A stretch of 64,000 nt of DNA. Source: DATARH01 sp963778385. GTDB taxonomy: Bacteria > Pseudomonadota > Alphaproteobacteria > ATCC43930 > CGMCC-115725. Under the pieces are notes generated by a model. It saw only the letters and a program-made list of their open reading frames with translations, had not been told where the DNA came from and searched no databases. Positions 44,379 through 52,111 of the stretch are shown here, piece after piece. Both the position numbers and the translations under genes were made by a program. Numbering within the stretch: the stretch's first letter is position 1; the number at the start of each line of letters is the position of its first letter. The DNA lies in the NCBI GenBank assembly GCA_963778385.1, contig CAVZUA010000037.1:18342-82341 (forward strand), given 5' to 3'.

Positions 44379-45735
44379 TCAGGCAACCGACTCGTAAAAT
44401 GCCGCCATGCGCTCCCGGTAGCGATCGAGCGAAAATTTTGCCGCCTGGAGTTTTCCGCGTCGGGACAGTTCGGCCCGCATCCCGTCGTCCGAAACCACCG
44501 TGTTGATGGCCCGCGTGATCGCCGCGGTGTCGTAGGGATCGACGAGGATCGCCGCGGTGTCGTAGGGATCGACGAGGATCGCCGCATCACCGGCGACCTC
44601 CGGGACGGAAGAACTCGGTGGAGGTAATCACCGGTGTCCCGAGAGACATGGCCTCGAGGACGGGAAGCCCGAACCCCTCATAAAGCGAGGGAAAGACGAC
44701 CGCGCAAGCACCGCGTATCAGCGTGATCAACGTCGCTTGCGTCACGTAGTTGATGCGCTGGATTCGGCGTCCGCGGTATGTCGGCGACCGCTGCGCCTCC
44801 TGAAGTTGCAGCAGGAGCTTTTGCTCAGCATCGGTTTGCCACCCTTCGCCACCGACGATCAGCAGTGGCAGCGACACGTTGGAACTCAAATACGCGTCCA
44901 TCAGTCGCGAAATATTCTTCTTCGGCTCAAGCGCACCAAAGAACAGCAAATACCCATAGATCTCAACCCCGAACGAACTCGTCAATCGGTCTGCCATCTC
45001 CACTTCCGTAAGTTGCACATATTGCTCGGGAAGCACAACCGATTGGTAAGTATTCGTTACACGTCTTTCGTCAACATTTAGCATTTCTACAATATCTTTC
45101 TTTGAATGTTCTGATACCGTCACAATATGATCAGCTTGCGCCGCGACTTTTCTCAACAGGCGGAGCATGTACCGTTTGTTGTCTAGGGTCGTGAATGGCA
45201 AACGCAATGGAATCAAATCATGAATCGTATAAATATTACATGCTGACTTTACCCTTAGTGGCAATTGATACGTACAGTGAAACATATCAGGTTGCGAATC
45301 AAAGCGAAGATTGACGAAATTACTGGTTTTGCCAAAATGACGTCCGGCATTCCAGAATAGATTGCGCGCCATATAAACCTGGTCTTGCGCCGGGAGCGTC
45401 GTCGCGAATTCGCGGGCGATGACGGCGCCCGTCAGTTCGAGCGGCCTTGGGGCGATCGGTCCCCAATAGCGAACGCGATCCACCACGCTCGCGAGCGCCG
45501 ACTTTGCCGGTGAAATCTTGATCGCTTTGGGCGCGTCGAAAAAGGCGATTTCCCGCGCGAGTGGCGCCTTTGGCGGGGTCTGCGGGGAGCTGTAGACGAT
45601 GCCGACATCGTAGCCGATGTCATGCGCCACGTGCGCCAGCACCCGCGCATAAGTCGCGATCCCGGTTCCCTGGGTGAGCGCGAGGTTGAGTCCGTCATAA
45701 ACGATGCGCTTGTGCGCTGCGGCCCGGCCTGTCAC
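44379..45735 (-). pseudogene. Frameshifted GT4 glycosyltransferase with internal 30-bp tandem duplication
   Basis: From a GTG at 45735 the frame encodes about 380 residues of a GT-B transferase (LALTQGTGIATYARVLAHVA; LFFGALEPKKNISRLMDAY; EGFGLPVLEAMSLGTPVITS). It then shifts near 44618 and ends FFRPGGRR. In the next frame the family tail resumes: SSSVPEVAGDAAILVDPYD and onwards to YRERMAAFYESVA and a TGA at 44379. The tail contains a perfect 30-bp repeat (44521-44550, 44551-44580) that duplicates AAILVDPYDT. It is paralogous to the intact gene at 22823. Loss of the last ~75 residues may or may not kill the enzyme, since the EX7E site is retained. Confidence 0.82.
44521..44580. repeat. Perfect 30-bp tandem duplication
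   Basis: Two identical head-to-tail copies of a 30-bp unit beginning GCCGCGGTGTCGTAGGGATC and ending GACGAGGATC, inside the 3' part of the broken glycosyltransferase gene. It is in frame (10 codons). Confidence 0.95.
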
Positions 45736-45768
45736 GCGACAAACGCTCCTTAAGGTCGAAGATGTGGA

Positions 45769-46878
45769 TTATGCCGCCGTCCGCTCGCGTTCCGGAAACA
45801 GCCCGAGCAGTCCCTCGCGCGAGGCGGGACACACGCCGCGCTCGGTGATGAGGCTGGTGACCAGCCGTGCCGGGGTCACGTCGAACGCGTAGTTGGCGGC
45901 CGGGCTGCCCTCCGGGGTCAGCCTCACCTCGACCCGCTCACCGGCAGCGGTCCAACCGGCGATATGCGTGACTTCGCGCTCGCTGCGCTCCTCGATCGGG
46001 ATCGCGTCGCCGCTGTCGAGCGACCAGTCGATCGTCGGCGACGGCAGCGCGACATAAAACGGCACGTTGTTGTCGTGTGCCGCGAGCGCCTTCAGATAGG
46101 TGCCGATCTTGTTGGCGACGTCCCCCGTCGCGGTGGTGCGGTCGGTGCCGGTGATGCACAGATCGACTTTGCCGTGACGCATCAAGTGGCCGCCGGCGTT
46201 GTCGGCGATCACCGTGTGCGGCACGCCGTGCTGTAGCAGTTCCCAGGCGGTGAGGCTGGCGCCCTGGTTGCGCGGCCGAGTCTCGTCGACCCAGACGTGC
46301 AGCGGGATGCCTTCCTCATGCGCCCGGTAGACCGGTGCCAGCGCGGTGCCCCAATCCACGGTCGCCAGCCAGCCGGCATTGCAATGCGTCAGGATTTCGA
46401 CGGGTCGAGCTCCCCGGACGCCTTTCCGCCGCGCCGCCGCGGCGATCAGCGCGAGGCCGTGCTCGCCCATCGCCCGGTTGATCGCGACATCCTCGTCGGC
46501 GATATCGCCAGCGCGCGCAAACGCCGCGTCGCGGCGGCGCGCCAGTGACAGCGGCAGCAACGCGCGGCGCATATCGTCGAGCGCCCAGCGCAGGTTCACC
46601 GCGGTAGGACGCGTCGCCCCGAGCACCTCGACGGCGCGGGCAAGCGCGGCGTCGGACGGATCGTCGACCAGCGCCAGCGCGACCCCGTAGGCGGCGGCCG
46701 CACCGATCAGCGGTGCGCCGCGCACCGCCATGTCCTTGATCGCCCGCGCCGCATCGTCGAGCGTCGCAAGCCGGCCGATGACCAACTCATGCGGCAGCAA
46801 CCGCTGGTCGATGATCTCGACCGTGCGCCGGTCCTCGGCGAGCCAGATCGTCCGCATCGGGCGGCCGTTGACGTTCAC
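45769..46878 (-). CDS. mtnA: S-methyl-5-thioribose-1-phosphate isomerase
   Basis: A 369-residue isomerase of methionine salvage that converts 5-methylthioribose-1-phosphate to the ribulose form. IKDMAVRGAPLIGAAAAYG near residue 50, THCNAGWLATVDWGTALAP (catalytic Cys) and ITGTDRTTATGDVANKIGTY (catalytic Asp) are MtnA hallmarks. Length is typical. It follows mtnP after 4 bases in the same operon. Confidence 0.95.
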   Translation of the reverse strand: MNVNGRPMRTIWLAEDRRTVEIIDQRLLPHELVIGRLATLDDAARAIKDMAVRGAPLIGAAAAYGVALALVDDPSDAALARAVEVLGATRPTAVNLRWALDDMRRALLPLSLARRRDAAFARAGDIADEDVAINRAMGEHGLALIAAAARRKGVRGARPVEILTHCNAGWLATVDWGTALAPVYRAHEEGIPLHVWVDETRPRNQGASLTAWELLQHGVPHTVIADNAGGHLMRHGKVDLCITGTDRTTATGDVANKIGTYLKALAAHDNNVPFYVALPSPTIDWSLDSGDAIPIEERSEREVTHIAGWTAAGERVEVRLTPEGSPAANYAFDVTPARLVTSLITERGVCPASREGLLGLFPERERTAA

Positions 46879-46882
46879 GGCC

Positions 46883-47758
46883 CTAGCTCCCGAGCACCCG
46901 GCCGGCGACCGCGTCGAGCCGGGCGACGAGCACCGGGTCGCGCGCCGCCGGCGCGGTGATCAGCGCATGGTCGAGCGCGCGCTGGCAGCCCTGACGGCAT
47001 GGGCCCTCATGGCCGGCAAGCAACGGCACCACGGCCTTGACCAGCGCCCTGGCCTTCTCGGCATTGGCAAGCAGCACCTGCAGGATCATTTCGACCGTCA
47101 CCGCGTCATGGCCGGGGTGCCAGCAATCGTAGTCGGTGACCATCGCCACCGTCGCGTAGCAGATCTCCGCCTCGCGGGCGAGCTTCGCCTCGGGCATGTT
47201 GGTCATGCCGATCACGTCGCAACCCCAGCCGCGATAGAGATTGCTCTCGGCCAGCGTCGAGAATTGCGGGCCTTCCATGACGATGTAGGTGCCGCCTCGC
47301 GTTGTGGCGATGCCCGCGCCGGCGCCGGCCGCGGCGACCGCATCGCCGACCCGGCCGCAGACCGGGTGCGCCATCGACACATGCGCCACGCAACCCGCGC
47401 CGAAGAAGCTCTTCTCGCGGGCAAAAGTGCGGTCGATGAACTGGTCGACGAGCACAAAATCGCCCGGCGACAGCTCCTCGCGCAAACTGCCGACCGCCGA
47501 CAGCGAGAGGATGTCGGTGACGCCGCAGCGCTTCAGCGCATCGATATTGGCGCGGAAATTGATCGCCGACGGCGGCAGGGGGTGGCCGCGACCATGGCGC
47601 GGCAAAAACACCACCGGCTGCCCCTCCAGCCGGCCGAAACAGAATTGGTCGGAGGTGTCGCCGAAAGGACTGGCGACCCGCCGCCATTCGACATGCGTCA
47701 AGCCGGCGATCTCGTAGAGTCCGCTGCCGCCGATAATGCCGATAACGGGTGTCGTCAT
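46883..47758 (-). CDS. mtnP: S-methyl-5'-thioadenosine phosphorylase
   Basis: A 291-residue phosphorylase that splits methylthioadenosine into adenine and methylthioribose-1-phosphate. IGIIGGSGLYEIAG at the N-terminus, FLPRHGRGHPLPPSAINFRA and VMEGPQFSTLAES are diagnostic of the MTAP/PNP family. Its ATG overlaps the stop of the HAD gene upstream (ATGA). The adenine it releases would be salvaged by the apt product encoded ~2 kb away. Confidence 0.95.
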   Translation of the reverse strand: MTTPVIGIIGGSGLYEIAGLTHVEWRRVASPFGDTSDQFCFGRLEGQPVVFLPRHGRGHPLPPSAINFRANIDALKRCGVTDILSLSAVGSLREELSPGDFVLVDQFIDRTFAREKSFFGAGCVAHVSMAHPVCGRVGDAVAAAGAGAGIATTRGGTYIVMEGPQFSTLAESNLYRGWGCDVIGMTNMPEAKLAREAEICYATVAMVTDYDCWHPGHDAVTVEMILQVLLANAEKARALVKAVVPLLAGHEGPCRQGCQRALDHALITAPAARDPVLVARLDAVAGRVLGS

Positions 47759-48378
47759 GTTCCTCGCGCTTGCTTTTGCTGATCCGTAGCCGAGTCCGCC
47801 GTCGCGAGCAACCGGGCAACAAACTCGCTCAGATCGCCGCCGGTAAAGCGATGGCCGGCGATACCGGCCGCGGCGGCGGCGGCAAGATCCGTCTCTTGAT
47901 CGCCGATTAGCCAGCTCGCGTCACGGTCAACCGGCCAGCATTCCAGCAGGTCGAGGATCATTCCCGGCGCCGGCTTTCGCCAAGGATGGCTCAGGCGGTA
48001 GGCCTCGACCGCACCTTCGGGGTGATAGGGGCAGTACCGGATGTCGTCGATGTGCGCGCCGACGGCGGACAGCCCCGAGGCGAGGTGCGCATGCACCGTG
48101 CAAACGTCTTTCTCGGTAAAGTGACCACGTGCCACGCCGGACTGGTTGGTCACGACAAAGACAAAAAAACCGGCATCGTTCAGCATTCTAACGGCTTCCC
48201 GAGCGCCGGCGACCCAGCGAAACCGCTCGATCGATCCGATGAACCCGTCATCGTGGTTGAGCACGCCGTCACGGTCGAGAAAGGCTGCAGGACGGCGGCG
48301 CCGCCGGACCACCTGCAGCGCGTCGCGCGATTGAGTGAGGCAATCGACGATCGGATCGTGCGACAGGTGCTTAGGCAT
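47755..48378 (-). CDS. HAD-IIIA phosphatase, GmhB-like
   Basis: A 207-residue phosphatase. FLDRDGVLN supplies the DxD nucleophile, VVTNQSGVARG motif II, RKPAPGM the Lys and LIGDQETD the metal-binding acids. GmhB-type enzymes remove the 7-phosphate from heptose bisphosphate. CPYHPEG matches the GmhB zinc-loop region only partly. It is the first gene of the mtnP-mtnA operon, so a sugar phosphate of the salvage route is an alternative substrate. The ATG at 48378 is used; an open frame runs to 48429. Confidence 0.82.
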   Translation of the reverse strand: MPKHLSHDPIVDCLTQSRDALQVVRRRRRPAAFLDRDGVLNHDDGFIGSIERFRWVAGAREAVRMLNDAGFFVFVVTNQSGVARGHFTEKDVCTVHAHLASGLSAVGAHIDDIRYCPYHPEGAVEAYRLSHPWRKPAPGMILDLLECWPVDRDASWLIGDQETDLAAAAAAGIAGHRFTGGDLSEFVARLLATADSATDQQKQARGT

Positions 48379-48559
48379 AAGGACGGATCTTCGCTCGGTC
48401 GGGCAGCGACGCGCGCGGCATCCGACCATTCCGACGGGTTCCGGTCAACCTCGGACCGCGGCTTTCGGAAGAACCGCACCCTCCGCGGACGGGTTGTTGC
48501 GGGGGACAGAAACGGGCATCTTTCAGCCTCGCCATCCACCCGTGACGGGGCAGGCCATC

Positions 48560-49435
48560 ATGCCGGAAGCTGACATCGAAGGCGCTCGCTATCAGGCCGA
48601 CACACCGCAGGCCGCGCCGGGGTTCTTCCTCAAAGGCTCGCATCAGCTCGATTGGGGCATGAAGAACCGGCTGGCCCGCACCTTCAACCCGCAGAGCGGG
48701 CGCACGGTGATGCTGGCGGTGGATCACGGCTATTTCCAGGGACCGACGACGGGGCTCGAACGCATCGATCTGGCGATTGTGCCGCTGATCCCTTATTGCG
48801 ACGCGCTGTTCTGCACGCGCGGCATCCTGCGCAGCGTGATCCCCGCCGACTCGCAAAGGCCGATGGTGCTGCGCGCCAGCGGCGGGCCCAGCATCCTCAA
48901 GGAGTTGTCGGACGAGCAGATCGCGATGGACATGGAAGACGCGGTGCGTCTGAACGCCGCGGGCGTCGGCATCCAGGTCTTCATCGGCGGCGAATTCGAG
49001 ACGCGGTCGATCCACAACATGACCAGGCTGATCGATGCCGGGTTGCGGGTCGGCATGCCGGTCATGGGGGTGACGGCGGTCGGCACCAACATGGTGCGCG
49101 ACGCCCGGTACTTCAGGCTCGCTTGCCGCATCATCGCCGAGCTCGGCGCGCAATACGTGAAGACCTATTTTGTCGATGATGGGTTCGAGACTGTAACGTC
49201 GTCCTGCCCCGTGCCGATCGTCATGGCCGGCGGCAAAAAGCTGCCCGAGCTCGACGCCCTTACCATGGCCTACAACGCCGTGCAGCAAGGCGCGTCCGGC
49301 GTCGATATGGGCCGCAATATCTTCCAGAGCGATGCGCCCAGCGCGATGATCCAGGCGGTCCACGCCGTCGTCCACAAGACCATGAAGCCCAAGGACGCGC
49401 TCGACCTGTTCGAGACGCTCAAGCACCAGCGCTAG
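48560..49435 (+). CDS. Class I aldolase/thiolase, LsrF/FbaB-like
   Basis: A 291-residue TIM-barrel enzyme. MLAVDHGYFQGPTTGLERI near residue 45 and YVKTYFVDDGFETV (likely Schiff-base Lys) are typical of LsrF (3-hydroxy-5-phosphonooxypentane-2,4-dione thiolase) and archaeal-type class I aldolases, as is GASGVDMGRNIFQS near the C-terminus. It is divergent from the mtn operon (181 bp between starts) and precedes apt by 36 bases. It could cleave a keto-sugar phosphate arising from methylthioribulose phosphate. Confidence 0.87.
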   Translation: MPEADIEGARYQADTPQAAPGFFLKGSHQLDWGMKNRLARTFNPQSGRTVMLAVDHGYFQGPTTGLERIDLAIVPLIPYCDALFCTRGILRSVIPADSQRPMVLRASGGPSILKELSDEQIAMDMEDAVRLNAAGVGIQVFIGGEFETRSIHNMTRLIDAGLRVGMPVMGVTAVGTNMVRDARYFRLACRIIAELGAQYVKTYFVDDGFETVTSSCPVPIVMAGGKKLPELDALTMAYNAVQQGASGVDMGRNIFQSDAPSAMIQAVHAVVHKTMKPKDALDLFETLKHQR

Positions 49436-49471
49436 GAATTTCGAGCCCGGCTTGGGGGGAAGCAGCAGATC

Positions 49472-49987
49472 ATGGATTTGAAGGCGCATATCCGCTCGAT
49501 CCCGGATTTTCCGAAGCCGGGGATTCTGTTCTACGACATCTCGACGCTGCTGGCGCATCCGGAGGCTTGGCGCACGACCATCGAGCGCCTCGCGGAGGCG
49601 GTGCGCCCGCAAAAGCCGGATCTGCTGATGGGCATCGAGTCGCGCGGCTTCCTGGTGGCGGCGCCGTTGGCGCTGGCGCTCGGCAGCGGCTTCGCGATGA
49701 TCCGCAAGAAGGGCAAGCTGCCGGGCAAGACGGTGCGCTATTCCTACGACCTCGAATACGGCACGGATACGATCGAAATCCAGGAAGACGCCGTCGCGCC
49801 GGGGCAGAAGGTGATCGTCGTCGACGACCTGCTGGCCACCGGCGGGACGATGCAGGCCGCGATCAACCTGGTGCGCGAACGCGGCGGCGATGTCGTCGCC
49901 GCGGCGAGCATTATCGAGCTGACCTTCCTTAACGGTCGCCAGCGCGTCGCGGCGCCGTTTACCTCGATGATCAGCTACGACGGCTGA
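49472..49987 (+). CDS. apt: Adenine phosphoribosyltransferase
   Basis: A 171-residue enzyme forming AMP from adenine and PRPP. LKAHIRSIPDFPKPGILFYD at the N-terminus, GIESRGFLVAAPLA and the PRPP loop VIVVDDLLATGGT are definitive. It lies downstream of the LsrF-like gene and opposite mtnP, the enzyme that makes adenine, so the region works as one methylthioadenosine recycling unit. Confidence 0.95.
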   Translation: MDLKAHIRSIPDFPKPGILFYDISTLLAHPEAWRTTIERLAEAVRPQKPDLLMGIESRGFLVAAPLALALGSGFAMIRKKGKLPGKTVRYSYDLEYGTDTIEIQEDAVAPGQKVIVVDDLLATGGTMQAAINLVRERGGDVVAAASIIELTFLNGRQRVAAPFTSMISYDG

Positions 49988-50116
49988 ACCCGTTTCGGTG
50001 TCGACCCCGCCCCGACGTGTAAGGCGCCGGCGCCGGGGCACGCGGCGATTTTAAAACCGGGCGAACGCCCGAACTTCGGCTAAACTGGCGGCCAACATGT
50101 CCGGAGGGGAGCCAGG

Positions 50117-50512
50117 ATGCTCGCGTTCGATCTCAAGGCGGAGGAAAAATTCGACCCCAAGCACCACGTCGAGAAGATCCTCGGCACCGCCGCCGAGGGC
50201 GACGTCACCGTGGCGTGCTGGGAGCCCAGTCAGACGAGCCCGTATCACTGCCACCCGAATGCGGTCGAACTCTATTTCTGCTTCGAGGGCGGCGGCACGA
50301 TGCGCACCCCGACCGAGAGCATCGAGGTCAAACCGGGCTGCTTTGTGGTCCATCCGCGCGGCGAGTTGCATGAATGGATCACCGGGCCGCAGCGGACCCT
50401 GCTGTTCCGCGTGCGCTACGGTGAGGAATTCTCCGGCCGCACCAAGGAATGGCCGAGCAACCCGGAATGGAAGCCTCGGCAGCAGGACATCGAGTATTTT
50501 TCACAGGGGTAA
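50117..50512 (+). CDS. Cupin-domain protein
   Basis: A 131-residue small barrel protein. YHCHPNAVELYFCFEGGGTM carries the HxH and Glu metal ligands of cupin motif 1, and HPRGELHEWITGP the His of motif 2. It may be a metal-dependent isomerase or dioxygenase, or a sensor; the substrate is not evident. It is followed after 12 bases by a small gene on the same strand. Confidence 0.85.
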   Translation: MLAFDLKAEEKFDPKHHVEKILGTAAEGDVTVACWEPSQTSPYHCHPNAVELYFCFEGGGTMRTPTESIEVKPGCFVVHPRGELHEWITGPQRTLLFRVRYGEEFSGRTKEWPSNPEWKPRQQDIEYFSQG

Positions 50513-50524
50513 TCCTCGCCGATC

Positions 50525-50812
50525 ATGGCCGATGTCACGCTCGACGAGCGGCGGATCGCTCACATCTTCCGCGACGCCGATGGCCTTTTTCGCGAAGATA
50601 CATCGGCCAATCAGCAAGCGTTGATCGAGGTAGCGAGCCGGGACCGCAACTTCGTCGGAACGGATCGTTTCGGCAATGATTGGTTCGCCGAGCTTCGCGA
50701 CGACGGAACAGAGCTCTGGACACGCGTGCGTGCCGGCAAGATAACGAATGGCGGGGCTAACCGAACCCCGCGATATTCTGACCGCGCCGACCTGACGACA
50801 CGCCGCGAGTGA
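50525..50812 (+). CDS. Small protein resembling a polymorphic-toxin C-terminal tip
   Basis: A 95-residue protein. The second half, FVGTDRFGNDWFAELRDDGT followed by ELWTRVRAGKITNGGANRTP, resembles the C-terminal tips I recall from contact-dependent and filamentous-haemagglutinin-type toxins (pattern GTDxxGNxWxAxxxxDGxxxWxxxRxGxIxNGGxNxTP). Here it is not attached to a large export protein and lacks a signal peptide. The next gene starts 10 bases later and resembles an immunity protein. Toxicity is inferred from the pattern only. Confidence 0.55.
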   Translation: MADVTLDERRIAHIFRDADGLFREDTSANQQALIEVASRDRNFVGTDRFGNDWFAELRDDGTELWTRVRAGKITNGGANRTPRYSDRADLTTRRE

Positions 50813-50822
50813 GTAGGACACG

Positions 50823-51059
50823 ATGAAGAAGCAACGGCTATCACCGGAACAGGCCTTTGCGGCAATGGCTCTCTTCTTACAGAGATACTATGCGCGCAAT
50901 GGCGGCAGCGATGACTTGGCGGCGCTTTTGGGTGATCTTCAGCTCAACGAGCGGGACAGTTTGCCGCTTGATCCGGCCGCGTGGACCGACTGGCTTTCGG
51001 CAATCGAAGATGCCGTCGCCGCGCGAACACGAAATGACCAACTTATTGGTGTGAGATAA
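50823..51059 (+). CDS. Putative small immunity protein
   Basis: A 78-residue acidic, helical protein with LSPEQAFAAMALFLQRYYAR, GGSDDLAALLGDLQL and LDPAAWTDWLSAIEDAV. This pattern recurs in small proteins next to toxin tips (AYxAMFxFLxxYYxRTxSDDI), where it is thought to be an immunity factor. It has GAGTAGGA as ribosome site and follows the toxin-tip-like gene by 10 bases. The start of the GrdB-like gene lies 3 bases after its stop. Confidence 0.6.
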   Translation: MKKQRLSPEQAFAAMALFLQRYYARNGGSDDLAALLGDLQLNERDSLPLDPAAWTDWLSAIEDAVAARTRNDQLIGVR

Positions 51060-51062
51060 CCG

Positions 51063-52007
51063 ATGACCGATCGCCCCGACGGGTCGGACCAGGCGTCCGA
51101 CCATGACGTGCCGATCCCCTACCGGGAACGGATCAGCACCTACTACCAGACGCTCGGCTACGGTGCGCCGTATCGCTGGGCGCATTATGCCGAGGTGCCC
51201 TTCACGCCGCTGAAAAAGCCGCTGGCGGAAAGCCGCATCGGCTTGGTGACCACGGCGGCGCCCTACCAGCCCGACAAGGGCGGCCAGGGTCCCGGCGCGA
51301 CCTATAACGGCACTGCCAAGTTCTACACGGTCTATTCGGGCGACACCGCGACCGACCACGATCTGCGCATCTCGCATATCGGCTACGACCGCACGCACAC
51401 CACCGCGACCGACAGCAACACCTGGTTTCCGCTGCCGCTGCTGCGCGAGGTGGCAAAATCGGGGCGGATCGGCGAACTGGCGCCGCGCTTTCACGGTGCA
51501 CCGACCAACCGCAGCCAGCGTGTGACCTTGGAGCAGGATTGCCCCGAGCTCTACGCCCGTCTCGCCCAGGACAAGGTCGACGCCGCCGTCCTCGTCGCGG
51601 TTTGACCCGTGTGTCACCAGACCGTGAGTCTGGCCGCACGGTACCTCGAAGAGCACGGCATCCCGACGGTAATCATGGGTTGCGCCAAGGATATCGTCGA
51701 GTATGTCGGCGTCCCGCGCTTCCTGTTTAGCGACTTCCCGTTGGGCAATCCGGCCGGTCGACCGCACGACCAGGCCTCACAGAGCTTTACCCTCGATCTC
51801 GCCCTTAAGGTATTGGAATCAAGCCAACAATCGCGAACTACGGTGCAGTCTCCGCTGCGCTGGAGCGACGATCCAGGCTGGAAATTGGACTTCTCCAATA
51901 TCGCCCGGCTGTCGCCGGAAGAGATCGATCGGAGGCGTGCGGAGTTCGATCGACAGAAGGAAATCGCGAAGACGGTCCGCGAAAATTTGCGCACGCAAAT
52001 GTCGTAA
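51063..52007 (+). CDS. GrdB-like reductase, candidate selenoprotein (in-frame TGA at 51603)
   Basis: Conceptually 314 residues if the TGA at 51603-51605 is read through as selenocysteine 181. Upstream reads YRERISTYYQTLGYGAPYRW, FTPLKKPLAESRIGLVTTAA and KVDAAVLVAV. After the TGA the same frame continues PVCHQTVSLAARYLEEHGIP and RFLFSDFPLGNPAGRP. The family (glycine/sarcosine/betaine reductase selenoprotein B-like) has a CxxC or UxxC at this place, here U-P-V-C. A hairpin with SECIS geometry follows the TGA. If TGA is a true stop, the gene is a nonsense mutant of 180 residues. It is followed by the integrated element. Confidence 0.75.
51607..51641 (+). promoter_or_regulatory. SECIS-like hairpin directly after the in-frame TGA
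   Basis: An outer stem CCGTG (51607-51611) pairs with CACGG (51637-51641). An inner stem CCAGAC (51617-51622) pairs with GTCTGG (51628-51633), closing the loop CGTGA. The loop begins 17 bases after the TGA and its second base is G. As I recall, bacterial SECIS elements have a small apical loop with a G in the first two positions, 16-37 bases after UGA; this fits. Confidence 0.6.
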
Positions 52008-52030
52008 TCCCGCACGATTTTGCTATATTT

Positions 52031-52056
52031 GTGCTGACACGGCGCTGAGTCAGCAC
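52031..52056. promoter_or_regulatory. Inverted repeat upstream of the integrase gene
   Basis: GTGCTGAC (52031-52038) and GTCAGCAC (52049-52056) are perfect complements with 10 bases between. It lies between the GrdB-like stop and the integrase start and could be an operator or part of an attachment region. No tRNA gene was found here. Confidence 0.45.
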
Positions 52057-52111
52057 CCTCGCCGACTCCGCGTGTCAGCAGCGAGATCGCTTGACTGCGG
52101 AGACACCAGAT

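Noticed and set aside
48379..48559. SAM-responsive riboswitch in the intergenic region of the methylthioadenosine salvage genes
   Set aside because: I looked for conserved SAM-I, SAM-II or SAH core sequences and pairing and saw none.
48371..50041. 556-codon minus-strand frame opposite the aldolase and apt genes
   Set aside because: Both plus-strand genes are clear family members with ribosome sites; the antisense frame has no recognisable motif.
51609..52007. An independent 132-codon gene starting with GTG after the TGA
   Set aside because: It is the direct in-frame continuation of the preceding GrdB-like frame, with no ribosome site between, and begins in the middle of the redox motif.
52008..52111. 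tRNA gene as integration target beside the integrase
   Set aside because: No cloverleaf, acceptor stem or T-loop consensus (GGTTCRANYCC) was found; only an 8-bp inverted repeat is present.
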